Below are positions 56,523-64,000 of a stretch of DNA of 64,000 bases, piece by piece; the first letter of the stretch is position 1; every line of letters begins with the position of its first letter. This DNA comes from Vibrio kanaloae (GTDB lineage: Bacteria > Pseudomonadota > Gammaproteobacteria > Enterobacterales > Vibrionaceae). A program made the position numbers and the translations under genes. Below the pieces are notes generated by a model that worked only from the letters and a program-made list of their open reading frames with translations, made no database searches and was not told where the DNA came from. Location of the stretch: contig NZ_AP025497.1 of the NCBI RefSeq assembly GCF_024347535.1, forward strand, positions 1-64,000, in the 5' to 3' direction.

Positions 56523-58361
56523 ATGACCGCCACTCTGATTGCTGAGCAAATACCGACTCCCGCGAATGATGCGCAAAACATCTTACAAGATGTGTTTGGC
56601 TATCAAAGCTTTCGCGATGGTCAGCAAGAGGTCATCGATCTGGCCGTTGAAGGCCAAGACAGCCTGGTGATTATGCCTACTGGTGGCGGTAAGTCCCTGT
56701 GTTATCAGATTCCTGCTTTGGTTCGTCAAGGGCTCACTCTGGTTATCTCACCACTGATCTCGCTGATGAAAGACCAAGTTGACCAATTGAAGGCCAATGG
56801 TGTCGCGGCAGAGTGCATTAACTCTTCAATGCCACGTGACCAACTATTGAGCGTGTTCAACCGCATGAACTCAGGCCAATTGAAGATGGTTTACGCTTCG
56901 CCAGAACGTGTGTTGATGCGAGACTTCATCGAGCGCCTACAAGGTTTATCGCTTTCGATGATTGCGGTGGATGAGGCGCACTGCATTTCTCAATGGGGAC
57001 ATGACTTCCGCCCGGAATACGCTTCATTAGGCCAACTGAAACAATATTTCCCGCACGTGCCTTATATGGCGCTGACGGCAACCGCTGATGACGCAACGCG
57101 CAAAGATATTATTTCGCGTTTGCAGCTGGTGGAGCCACACACTTATTTAGGCAGCTTCGATCGTCCTAACATCCGTTATAACTTAGTTGAGAAGCATAAA
57201 CCCGTGTCTCAAGTGGTTCGCTACCTAGAAACACAGAAAGGCAATTGCGGCATCATCTATTGTGGTAGTCGTAAGAAAGTGGAGATGGTGACTGAGAAGC
57301 TGTGCAATAACGGTCTTCGTGCTGCGGGTTATCACGCTGGCATGGACACCGACGAGCGTGCTTACGTTCAAGAAGCCTTCCAACGTGATGATATTCAGAT
57401 CGTTGTCGCGACTGTGGCCTTTGGTATGGGGATCAACAAACCCAACGTACGTTTTGTGGTCCACTTTGATATTCCTCGCAATATCGAATCTTATTACCAA
57501 GAGACTGGCCGTGCTGGTCGTGATGGTTTGCCTGCTGAAGCAATGATGCTGTTTGATCCTGCTGATATGGGTTGGCTACGTCGTATGCTTGATGAAAAAG
57601 AAGAAGGCCCGCAAAAACAGGTTGAGATGCACAAACTGAACGCAATGAGTGCCTTTGCCGAAGCGCAAACCTGTCGTCGTCAGGTTTTGTTGAACTACTT
57701 TGGCGAATATCGAGAGAAGCAATGCGGCAACTGCGATATCTGCCTCGACCCGCCAAAACACTTTGATGCAACCCAAGAAGCGCAGAAGGCGTTGTCTTGT
57801 GTGTATCGTGTCAATCAGTCGTTTGGTATGGGTTATGTGGTGGAAGTGATGCGCGGCATGCAGAATATCCGTGTCCGCGATAACGGTCACGATAAGCTGT
57901 CTACTTACGGTATTGGCCGCGATCACAGCCACGACTACTGGATCAGTATCTTCCGTCAGTTAATTCACAAAGGTTTGCTGTTCCAGAACATCACTCGTAA
58001 CTCGACTTTACAGCTAACGGAAGAGGCGCGTCCGTTACTGCGCGGTGAGATGTCTTTAGAGCTTGCTGTTCCTCGTTTAGATACAGCGGTGCGCAGTGCT
58101 AAGTCCGATAAGCTAAGTAGCAAGAACTACGATAAGAAGTTGTTTGCCAAACTGCGTAAGCTGCGTAAGTCAATTGCTGATGAAGATGGCTTACCACCTT
58201 ATGTGGTATTCAGTGATGCGACCCTGATTGATATGGCCGAAGTACTGCCGACCTCATACGGTGAGATGCTGGCAGTAAACGGTGTTGGTCAACGCAAACT
58301 CGATAAGTACGCAGACCCATTCTTAGATTTGATTCAAGAACACATCACGACACACGGCTAG
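56523..58361 (+). CDS. recQ: ATP-dependent DNA helicase RecQ
   Basis: 3'-5' helicase of recombination and fork repair. The start MTATLIAEQ at 56523 is chosen because AGGA lies 8 bases upstream and it gives 612 residues (E. coli 609). Visible are Walker A MPTGGGKSLCYQ near 52, DEAH in AVDEAHCISQWGHDFRP, GRAGRDG, the RQC zinc cysteines (CRRQVLLNYF...CGNCDIC near 380-400), and a C-terminal HRDC domain. Confidence 0.96.
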   Translation: MTATLIAEQIPTPANDAQNILQDVFGYQSFRDGQQEVIDLAVEGQDSLVIMPTGGGKSLCYQIPALVRQGLTLVISPLISLMKDQVDQLKANGVAAECINSSMPRDQLLSVFNRMNSGQLKMVYASPERVLMRDFIERLQGLSLSMIAVDEAHCISQWGHDFRPEYASLGQLKQYFPHVPYMALTATADDATRKDIISRLQLVEPHTYLGSFDRPNIRYNLVEKHKPVSQVVRYLETQKGNCGIIYCGSRKKVEMVTEKLCNNGLRAAGYHAGMDTDERAYVQEAFQRDDIQIVVATVAFGMGINKPNVRFVVHFDIPRNIESYYQETGRAGRDGLPAEAMMLFDPADMGWLRRMLDEKEEGPQKQVEMHKLNAMSAFAEAQTCRRQVLLNYFGEYREKQCGNCDICLDPPKHFDATQEAQKALSCVYRVNQSFGMGYVVEVMRGMQNIRVRDNGHDKLSTYGIGRDHSHDYWISIFRQLIHKGLLFQNITRNSTLQLTEEARPLLRGEMSLELAVPRLDTAVRSAKSDKLSSKNYDKKLFAKLRKLRKSIADEDGLPPYVVFSDATLIDMAEVLPTSYGEMLAVNGVGQRKLDKYADPFLDLIQEHITTHG

Positions 58362-58410
58362 TTTGCAAGAAACGTCTAACTAATAGAAAAAGAAAAAGGT
58401 TAATAGGGAC

Positions 58411-58722
58411 ATGACAACACCAACAGAATTTGGCTTAAGAGAGTATTTGGCTGAGGAAGGGCGCTTATTAATTACGTCTCCAAGTTTTGATTTTGATTCT
58501 TATGAAGTGCTAGGTGAAAAGCTGGTGGCGTTGCTGTCAGCGTCAGTTGTTGAAAAGCAATGGGACGCCGATATGCACTCTTGGTTGATTGACTTTGAAG
58601 ATTGTCGAATGTTTTTAAAGTCTGAGCATTACAGCGAATCAATTTGGTTTGAGTCGTTAAACTCAGAAGAAAGCCGAGAAGAGTTTGATTATCTCGCGAC
58701 GCTTTTCAAGCGCGGTTTCTAA
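58411..58722 (+). CDS. Conserved small protein, DUF3630-like
   Basis: A 103-residue acidic soluble protein with alternating beta and alpha pattern; WLIDFEDCRMFLKSEHYSESIWFE is the most distinctive part. I assign DUF3630 from memory with modest certainty; no function is known. It follows recQ by 49 bp on the same strand and may be co-transcribed. Confidence 0.7.
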   Translation: MTTPTEFGLREYLAEEGRLLITSPSFDFDSYEVLGEKLVALLSASVVEKQWDADMHSWLIDFEDCRMFLKSEHYSESIWFESLNSEESREEFDYLATLFKRGF

Positions 58723-58831
58723 CTTTTAGCGTGGGTTCTCAACGTAGCTTTTAAACCTGGCTTTTAAAACTTAGCTTCTAACGCCATTCACCAATAAAAG
58801 TGAGGATAAACGTTTGCGTCTGTTCTCACCG

Positions 58832-58859
58832 TTGCAGCCAATATTGATTAATGTATAAT
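58832..58859 (+). promoter_or_regulatory. Sigma-70 promoter for yhhQ
   Basis: TTGCAG (58832-58837), a 16-base spacer and a perfect TATAAT (58854-58859). Transcription would start near 58866, leaving a leader of about 127 nt that includes the preQ1 aptamer. Confidence 0.75.
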
Positions 58860-58950
58860 CGCCCGCCGCTCAATAGAGCAAATTATAGAAACATTTTTAA
58901 TTCATATTATTGGTAAGAGCTTTCTTAGTTTATTCGAAGAAATGACTCGA

Positions 58951-58986
58951 TTTGGGTTCCCTCACCCCCAAACCAAACTAAAAAGG
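58951..58986 (+). ncRNA. preQ1-I riboswitch
   Basis: TTTGGG (58951-58956) pairs with CCCAAA (58967-58972) around the loop TTCCCTCACC, whose GGGTTC start matches the conserved entry of preQ1-I aptamers. The tail CCAAACTAAAAAGG is A-rich and ends in AGG, which can pair with CCT of the loop to form the H-type pseudoknot. That AAGG is also the Shine-Dalgarno, 6 bases before the yhhQ ATG. Ligand binding would therefore block translation of a queuosine-precursor transporter, a coherent feedback loop. Confidence 0.75.
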
Positions 58987-58992
58987 TACAGC

Positions 58993-59664
58993 ATGAGTAA
59001 CTTTACCCCTGCGCAACAGCGCAAAGCCCTAGCACTATTAGTTTTGTTCCATTTGGTGATTATTGCGTCAAGCAACTATCTGGTTCAGCTCCCTTTTACC
59101 GTCTTCGGTATGCACACCACTTGGGGCGCTTTCACTTTCCCGTTTATCTTCCTAGCGACCGATCTGACTGTACGCATTTTTGGCGCGCAGCTTGCTCGTA
59201 AAATCATTTTCTTAGTGATGTTGCCTGCATTGGCCGTTTCTTATTTCTTGTCTGTGGTGTTCTTTGAAGGTTCATTCCAAGGCTTTAGTCAACTGGGTGA
59301 GTTCAACTTGTTTGTTGCACGTATCGCTGTAGCGAGCTTTATGGCTTACCTGCTTGGCCAGATCTTAGATGTGCATGTTTTCAACCGCTTACGCCAAATG
59401 AAGCAATGGTGGGTTGCGCCAACGTGTTCAACGCTATTCGGCAATGCCATTGATACCATCGCGTTCTTTGCGATTGCTTTCTACCAAAGCCCTGATCCAT
59501 TTATGGCAGAGCACTGGACTGAAATTGCGTTGGTCGACTACGGGTTCAAACTTATTATCAGCCTAGGCTTGTTTGTTCCAATGTACGGTGTGCTTCTAAA
59601 CTACATTGTTAGGAAGTTAACCGCCGTAAATCCTGATTTTAAAGCGACGGGTATTAGTGCATAA
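58993..59664 (+). CDS. yhhQ: Queuosine precursor transporter YhhQ (VUT family)
   Basis: Inner-membrane importer of preQ0/preQ1 for queuosine modification of tRNA. The 223 residues (E. coli 221) form about six helices with the family blocks GMHTTWGAFTFPFIFLATDL and FGNAIDTIAFFAIAFYQSP. The start MSNFTPAQQRKALALL at 58993 follows AAAAGG; the longer ORF from 58942 would translate through the riboswitch and is rejected. Followed by a terminator at 59708. Confidence 0.93.
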   Translation: MSNFTPAQQRKALALLVLFHLVIIASSNYLVQLPFTVFGMHTTWGAFTFPFIFLATDLTVRIFGAQLARKIIFLVMLPALAVSYFLSVVFFEGSFQGFSQLGEFNLFVARIAVASFMAYLLGQILDVHVFNRLRQMKQWWVAPTCSTLFGNAIDTIAFFAIAFYQSPDPFMAEHWTEIALVDYGFKLIISLGLFVPMYGVLLNYIVRKLTAVNPDFKATGISA

Positions 59665-59707
59665 GCTTTCGGCTGGTGATGCATTGCGTTGTTAATACAG
59701 TGATAAG

Positions 59708-59742
59708 AAAAAGCCCAAGTTTGAAGTGAACTTGGGCTTTTT
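59708..59742. terminator. Bidirectional terminator, yhhQ / gppA
   Basis: AAAAAGCCCAAGTT / AACTTGGGCTTTTT stem with loop TGAAGTG, between convergent genes. Confidence 0.87.
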
Positions 59743-59767
59743 AAATTTTTGGCATCAGATAAGAATA

Positions 59768-61261
59768 TCAGGTGCTTTCAATCGTCAGTGGCCAGCCAAT
59801 GTCTGTTTGCCTATTAGACTCGCTCTCTAGCTCTGCCGCAGTCAATGGATTGTCTACGAGCCATTGCTTGGACAGATTAAGTGTTAGCTTGTCATCTTCT
59901 GCCGTTAATTTTACTTGAGCCACAAGGTCAGGATTACGGCGATGGGTTAGTAAAATGGCTAAACGTAGAATGCGTAAAATACGTTTGCTGCTAGTGCCTG
60001 ACACTGCATGTTGCTCTGGTAACGAAGTCAACTGTTCACGATAGCGGCGTGTTAACTCACCGAGGTAGTGTTTTTGCGCTCGTGTAAAACCAGGTAAATC
60101 CAAGTTTTGTAGTAAGTATGCACTGTGCTCGCCGCCCTTTTTGAAATCGATGGTTAAACCAATTTCATGCAGTTTGGCTGCGGTTTGTAGTAGGACGCTT
60201 GCTTGAGGTTCTGGAACCCATGTTTCAGCACCTGCTTGTTCAAACAAAGATTGTGCTAGTGAGGCGACTTGCTCACCGTAGGTCACATCCATTTGGTAGC
60301 GAGACTGAATACTCGTAACTGTGCGAGCTCGAATGTCTTTTTGGCGTAATTCGTCAACCATCTCGTAGGCTAAGCCTTCACGGAGCGCACCGCCCGCGAG
60401 AGTCATTGATTCAATCTCAAGCAGCTCAAAGATAGCAATTAGAATAGATAGGCCGCTTGGAAACACTAAAGCGCGCTCAAGAGTTAACCCTTCTATTTCT
60501 AGCTCTTCTAAACGCTCAGTAATCATGGCTTGTTTCTGTAGGCGCTTAAGTTTGGCATGAGTAATCACTTCATCCATGCCTTGCGCTAACATGATTTCTT
60601 GTAGTGCTTGAACGGTACCACTGGCGCCCACGCACACATCCCATCCGATATCCATATAGCTATCTAGGATAGGCCTCAACGTAGACTTAGCTGCTTCAAT
60701 AGCATTATTGAAGTTAGTTGCAGTAAGTTGACGATCTTTAAAGTGTCGCTCAAGCCAGGTAACACAACCCATTTTGAGGCTCGTTAAGGCTTTAGATGAG
60801 AAACCTTCACCAATGATCATCTCGGTACTCGCACCACCAATATCAACCACTAAGCGGCGGCCGCTGCCTCCAGAAGTATGTGCGACGCCTTTATAGATGG
60901 TCGCAGCTTCTTCTTCACCGGAGATAACATTGATGTCGTAGCCAAGTATCTGGTTGGCTTTTTCTAGAAAGGTATCCACATTGGTTGCAGTACGTAAGGT
61001 CGCGGTACCGACAATGCGGATATTTTCTTGAGGAATGTCTTGCAGTCGCTCTGCAAAGAGACTCAAACAGCCCCAGCCTCGCTGCATCGCTTCTAAACTA
61101 AGCGCATTATTTTCATCTAAGCCTGCAGCTAAGCGAACTTTACGCTTAATCTTAGCCATGGTTTGAACGCTGCCATCAATATGACGCACAACGAGCATAT
61201 GAAAACTGTTCGACCCGAGGTCGATTGCAGCGTAAAGCGGGGGTGACACTGTTTGACTCAT
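59768..61261 (-). CDS. gppA: pppGpp 5'-phosphohydrolase GppA
   Basis: Converts pppGpp to ppGpp and also hydrolyses polyphosphate. The 497 residues (E. coli GppA 494) show the two actin-fold phosphate loops [14 protein letters not shown] near residue 10 and [11 protein letters not shown] near 148, plus SGEEEA and a C-terminal HD-like domain. Strong similarity to E. coli GppA and the position next to rhlB, trxA and rho separate it from Ppx. It starts 6 bp after rhlB and is probably co-transcribed with it. Confidence 0.94.
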   Translation of the reverse strand: MSQTVSPPLYAAIDLGSNSFHMLVVRHIDGSVQTMAKIKRKVRLAAGLDENNALSLEAMQRGWGCLSLFAERLQDIPQENIRIVGTATLRTATNVDTFLEKANQILGYDINVISGEEEAATIYKGVAHTSGGSGRRLVVDIGGASTEMIIGEGFSSKALTSLKMGCVTWLERHFKDRQLTATNFNNAIEAAKSTLRPILDSYMDIGWDVCVGASGTVQALQEIMLAQGMDEVITHAKLKRLQKQAMITERLEELEIEGLTLERALVFPSGLSILIAIFELLEIESMTLAGGALREGLAYEMVDELRQKDIRARTVTSIQSRYQMDVTYGEQVASLAQSLFEQAGAETWVPEPQASVLLQTAAKLHEIGLTIDFKKGGEHSAYLLQNLDLPGFTRAQKHYLGELTRRYREQLTSLPEQHAVSGTSSKRILRILRLAILLTHRRNPDLVAQVKLTAEDDKLTLNLSKQWLVDNPLTAAELESESNRQTDIGWPLTIEST

Positions 61262-61267
61262 AAGCGA

Positions 61268-62578
61268 CTAAGCTTCCTTGTTATTACGCGGTTGGCGTGG
61301 GCGACGGTTCTGGTTTGGTTTACGGTTACCGTTGCGTGGGCCGTTATTGTTTGAGCGGCGTTGTTGCGGGTTACGTGTACGTAAACGCAATGGTGCTGGT
61401 AGATCTTCAAGTAGTGCAGAAGCATCGTAGTCAGACATTGGGATAGCGTGTTCAATGTATTCTTCGATTGGCGGCAAGTTGATTGCGTAATCTTCACAAG
61501 CAAAGCTGATTGAGTGACCGCTTTCACCAGCACGACCTGTACGACCAATACGGTGAACGTAATCTTCACAATCGTCAGGTAGATCGAAGTTGAATACGTG
61601 AGTCACTTGAGGAATGTGTAGGCCACGTGCTGCAACATCCGTTGCTACAAGCAAGTCAACATCGCCTTTAGTAAATTGCTCAAGAATCTTTTCGCGCTTC
61701 TTCTGAGGAACATCACCCGTTAGCAAACCAACACGGTGACCATCGGCAGCCAAGTGGCCCCAAACTGATTCACATTTGTGTTTAGTGTTAGCGAAGATGA
61801 TTGCGCGATCTGGCCACTCTTCTTCGATTAACGTTTGTAGAAGCGCCATTTTGTGTTCGTTAGAAGGGTAGAAAAGCTCTTCTTGAATACGGTGACCAGT
61901 CTTACGCTCAGGCTCAACAACGACATGCTCTGGGTTGTGCATGTGTTCGAAGGCAAGTTCCTGTACGCGGTAAGACAGCGTCGCAGAGAACAGCATGTTC
62001 AGGCGATCTTTTGGCTCAGGCATACGGCGAAACAAGAAGCGAATGTCTTTAATAAAGCCCAAATCGAACATGCGATCCGCTTCGTCAAGAACAACGGCTT
62101 GAATGTGGTTAAGGTTAAATACCTTTTGCTTGTAGAAGTCGATGATACGGCCAGTAGTACCAATTAAGATATCTGCGCCTTCTTCGATTTTACCTAGCTG
62201 TTTGTCGTAGCTTTCGCCACCGTAAGCCAGTGCGGCCTTGATACCCGTGCTTGCCACTAGAGAGTCAGCATCATTGTAGATCTGAATCGCGAGTTCACGC
62301 GTAGGAGCCATAATAATCGCACGCGGCTGGTTAGGCTTACGCCCTTCATGCTCAGGTGTTTTTAGTAGGTGGTTAAAAGTAGCAGTAAGAAACGCAAGCG
62401 TTTTACCAGTGCCCGTTTGGGCCTGGCCTGCAATGTCTTGGCCGGTGAGCAGTACCGGGAGCGCCAAGGCTTGGATAGGAGTACAGTAATCGAACCCTTT
62501 TTTTTCCAATCCTTCAATGACTTGCGGAAGTAAATCCAAGTCGGCGAACTTTTGCTCTGTGATATGCGTCTTTTTCAT
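61268..62578 (-). CDS. rhlB: ATP-dependent RNA helicase RhlB
   Basis: DEAD-box helicase of the RNA degradosome. The 436 residues (E. coli 421) contain the Q motif [22 protein letters not shown] near 54, [12 protein letters not shown] and [10 protein letters not shown]. The C-terminal tail is rich in Arg, Asn and Pro, with no defined fold. It is divergent from trxA, exactly as in E. coli. Confidence 0.96.
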   Translation of the reverse strand: MKKTHITEQKFADLDLLPQVIEGLEKKGFDYCTPIQALALPVLLTGQDIAGQAQTGTGKTLAFLTATFNHLLKTPEHEGRKPNQPRAIIMAPTRELAIQIYNDADSLVASTGIKAALAYGGESYDKQLGKIEEGADILIGTTGRIIDFYKQKVFNLNHIQAVVLDEADRMFDLGFIKDIRFLFRRMPEPKDRLNMLFSATLSYRVQELAFEHMHNPEHVVVEPERKTGHRIQEELFYPSNEHKMALLQTLIEEEWPDRAIIFANTKHKCESVWGHLAADGHRVGLLTGDVPQKKREKILEQFTKGDVDLLVATDVAARGLHIPQVTHVFNFDLPDDCEDYVHRIGRTGRAGESGHSISFACEDYAINLPPIEEYIEHAIPMSDYDASALLEDLPAPLRLRTRNPQQRRSNNNGPRNGNRKPNQNRRPRQPRNNKEA

Positions 62579-62689
62579 TGCTATAGAATATCAGCTTAAG
62601 CTTGCAATACGAAAGTAAATACATTCCAATAGGGCATCTATTTACTGGTTATCATCCAACCAGTTCTAAAAAATACATTGGAGTGGAAG

Positions 62690-63016
62690 ATGAGTGATAA
62701 GATTTTGCAGCTAACTGATGACGGTTTTGATAACGATGTGATCAACGCTGCAGGCCCGGTTCTTGTTGATTTTTGGGCTGAATGGTGTGGTCCTTGTAAG
62801 ATGATTGCGCCGATTCTTGATGAAATCGCAGACGAGTACGAAGGCAAGCTCACTATCGGTAAATTAAATATCGACCAAAACGCAGGTACTCCACCAAAAT
62901 TTGGTATTCGCGGTATTCCAACGCTACTTCTTTTCAAAGATGGTGGCGTAGCAGCAACTAAAGTTGGTGCACTGTCTAAAACTCAACTTAAAGAGTTCCT
63001 AGACGCTAACCTATAA
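62690..63016 (+). CDS. trxA: Thioredoxin 1
   Basis: General disulfide reductase of 108 residues (E. coli 109) with the active site [10 protein letters not shown] near residue 32 and the cis-Pro loop [14 protein letters not shown] 62690 is chosen because it follows GGAGTGGAAG and gives the family N terminus [13 protein letters not shown]. It is followed by a terminator and rho. Confidence 0.97.
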   Translation: MSDKILQLTDDGFDNDVINAAGPVLVDFWAEWCGPCKMIAPILDEIADEYEGKLTIGKLNIDQNAGTPPKFGIRGIPTLLLFKDGGVAATKVGALSKTQLKEFLDANL

Positions 63017-63036
63017 TTAGGTGAGCATTTGAAAAG

Positions 63037-63072
63037 AAACCGCGCAGTTAACAAATGCGCGGTTTTGTTTTT
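63037..63072 (+). terminator. Terminator after trxA
   Basis: AAACCGCGCA / TGCGCGGTTT stem with a 9-base loop, then GTTTTTT; it separates trxA from rho. Confidence 0.8.
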
Positions 63073-63218
63073 TCTAAGCTATGGACTAGTCTTAGTTTTA
63101 GTGCTAATTTATCGCACGTTAATTGAACGAATTTCTCTTCTTGGTCGATCCTGCGTGACCAAATCCTTCTTAACTTAAGAAAACAGATCCTATTTTGACT
63201 AAACAAACTTCCACCACT

Positions 63219-64000
63219 ATGAATCTTACTGAACTGAAGAACAGACCTGTGTCTGAACTTGTTAAACTTAGCGAAAGTCTAGGTCTTGAAAATCAAGCTC
63301 GCTTAAGAAAACAAGACATTATCTTCTCCATCCTTAAAGCGCACGCAAAAAGTGGTGAAGACATCTTTGGTGATGGTGTTCTAGAAATTCTTCAAGACGG
63401 CTTTGGTTTCCTGCGTAGCGGCGATAGCTCATACCTTGCTGGGCCAGATGATATTTATGTATCACCAAGCCAGATTCGTCGTTTTAACCTTCGCACTGGT
63501 GACTCGATTGGCGGCAAAATCCGTCCACCTAAAGATGGCGAGCGTTACTTTGCACTACTTAAAGTAAACACGGTTAACTACGACAAGCCAGACAACGCAC
63601 GTAACAAAATCCTTTTTGAAAACCTTACTCCTCTTCATGCCAACGAACGTATGGTGATGGAAGCAGGTAATGGCGCGACTGAAGATATCACAGCCCGAAT
63701 CCTTGACCTTGCTTCGCCAATTGGTAAAGGCCAGCGTGGTCTGATTGTTGCTCCGCCTAAAGCGGGTAAAACAATGCTGCTGCAAAATATTGCTCAAAGC
63801 ATTGCTCGTAACCATCCTGAGTGTGAACTCATGGTTCTACTTATCGATGAGCGTCCAGAAGAAGTAACAGAAATGCAGCGCCTAGTTAAAGGCGAAGTAA
63901 TCGCATCGACGTTTGATGAACCAGCATCTCGCCACGTACAAGTAGCAGAAATGGTAATCGAGAAGGCGAAGCGTCTTGTTGAACACAAGAAAGACGTAGT
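63219..64000 (+). CDS. rho: Transcription termination factor Rho (partial)
   Basis: RNA-dependent hexameric helicase that ends transcription. The frame begins at ATG 63219 ([17 protein letters not shown], like the E. coli N terminus) and runs off the window, so about 260 of 420 residues are seen. Visible are the N-terminal domain, the RNA-binding cold-shock-like domain ([16 protein letters not shown]), Walker [16 protein letters not shown] near residue 174 and [13 protein letters not shown]. The 200-bp leader could hold an autoregulatory attenuator as in E. coli; no rhoL reading frame is evident. Confidence 0.97.
   Translation, partial: MNLTELKNRPVSELVKLSESLGLENQARLRKQDIIFSILKAHAKSGEDIFGDGVLEILQDGFGFLRSGDSSYLAGPDDIYVSPSQIRRFNLRTGDSIGGKIRPPKDGERYFALLKVNTVNYDKPDNARNKILFENLTPLHANERMVMEAGNGATEDITARILDLASPIGKGQRGLIVAPPKAGKTMLLQNIAQSIARNHPECELMVLLIDERPEEVTEMQRLVKGEVIASTFDEPASRHVQVAEMVIEKAKRLVEHKKDV

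Overview
This window is the origin-proximal part of the main chromosome of a Vibrio species. It opens exactly at the GTG start of dnaA and continues dnaN-recF-gyrB. The genus call rests on protein similarity recalled from memory, the fadBA-yigZ-trkH-hemG-rRNA order, a tRNA-Glu/Lys/Val spacer, parS sites some 40 kb from dnaA, and a crcB-thiCEFSGH-peptidase-LysR-MFS-tsrA block that matches the Vibrio cholerae order as I remember it. The species cannot be fixed from this sequence alone. Almost everything is chromosomal core; the only clear mobile element is one IS630-type insertion sequence.

Layout. 1-6.2 kb: replication initiation and gyrase. 6.4-7.1 kb: a small heat-shock protein behind a sigma-32 promoter and a ROSE-type RNA thermometer. 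7.4-14.2 kb, minus strand: avtA, a lipoprotein alpha-amylase and glyQS. 14.4-16.3 kb: a Mn2+ (yybP-ykoY) riboswitch and a manganese exporter, two small membrane proteins, and tusA. 16.4-22 kb: a LysR regulator, acrylyl-CoA reductase and fadBA with a FadR operator. 22.2-24.9 kb: yigZ, trkH, hemG. 25-31.3 kb: a complete rRNA operon (16S, Glu-Lys-Val tRNAs, 23S, 5S, tRNA-Asp) followed by a decayed tRNA-Trp. 31.4-32.5 kb: the IS630 element. 32.5-34.4 kb: a Fur-boxed multicopper oxidase and a fluoride channel. 34.5-40.9 kb: a TPP-riboswitch-controlled thiamine operon. 41-45.5 kb: a Xaa-Pro aminopeptidase, a divergent LysR/Bcr-type exporter pair and tsrA. Three parS sites lie between 37.1 and 44.1 kb. 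45.6-48 kb, minus strand: a bufferin (copper-binding RiPP) operon bufA-bufB-bufC-doxX. 48.3-51.1 kb: uvrD and tpx. 51.3-51.8 kb: a CsrB-family regulatory RNA on the minus strand. 52-56.3 kb, minus strand: ggt, a LysE exporter, an AraC regulator and rarD. 56.5-59.7 kb: recQ, a small conserved protein, and yhhQ behind a preQ1 riboswitch. 59.8-64 kb: gppA and rhlB (minus), then trxA and the start of rho (plus).

How the parts fit. RNA-level control is unusually prominent: four ligand or heat sensors (ROSE, Mn2+, TPP, preQ1-I) and a CsrA-titrating sRNA occur in 64 kb. Metal handling recurs: Mn2+ export, a probable Fur-controlled multicopper oxidase, and a bufferin copper-sequestration operon. The parS sites would recruit ParB next to the origin for chromosome segregation. 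Two global regulators, the H-NS-like TsrA and CsrB, sit here as well. The most rewarding systems for a second look are the bufferin operon, the CsrB RNA, the preQ1 switch and the parS cluster.
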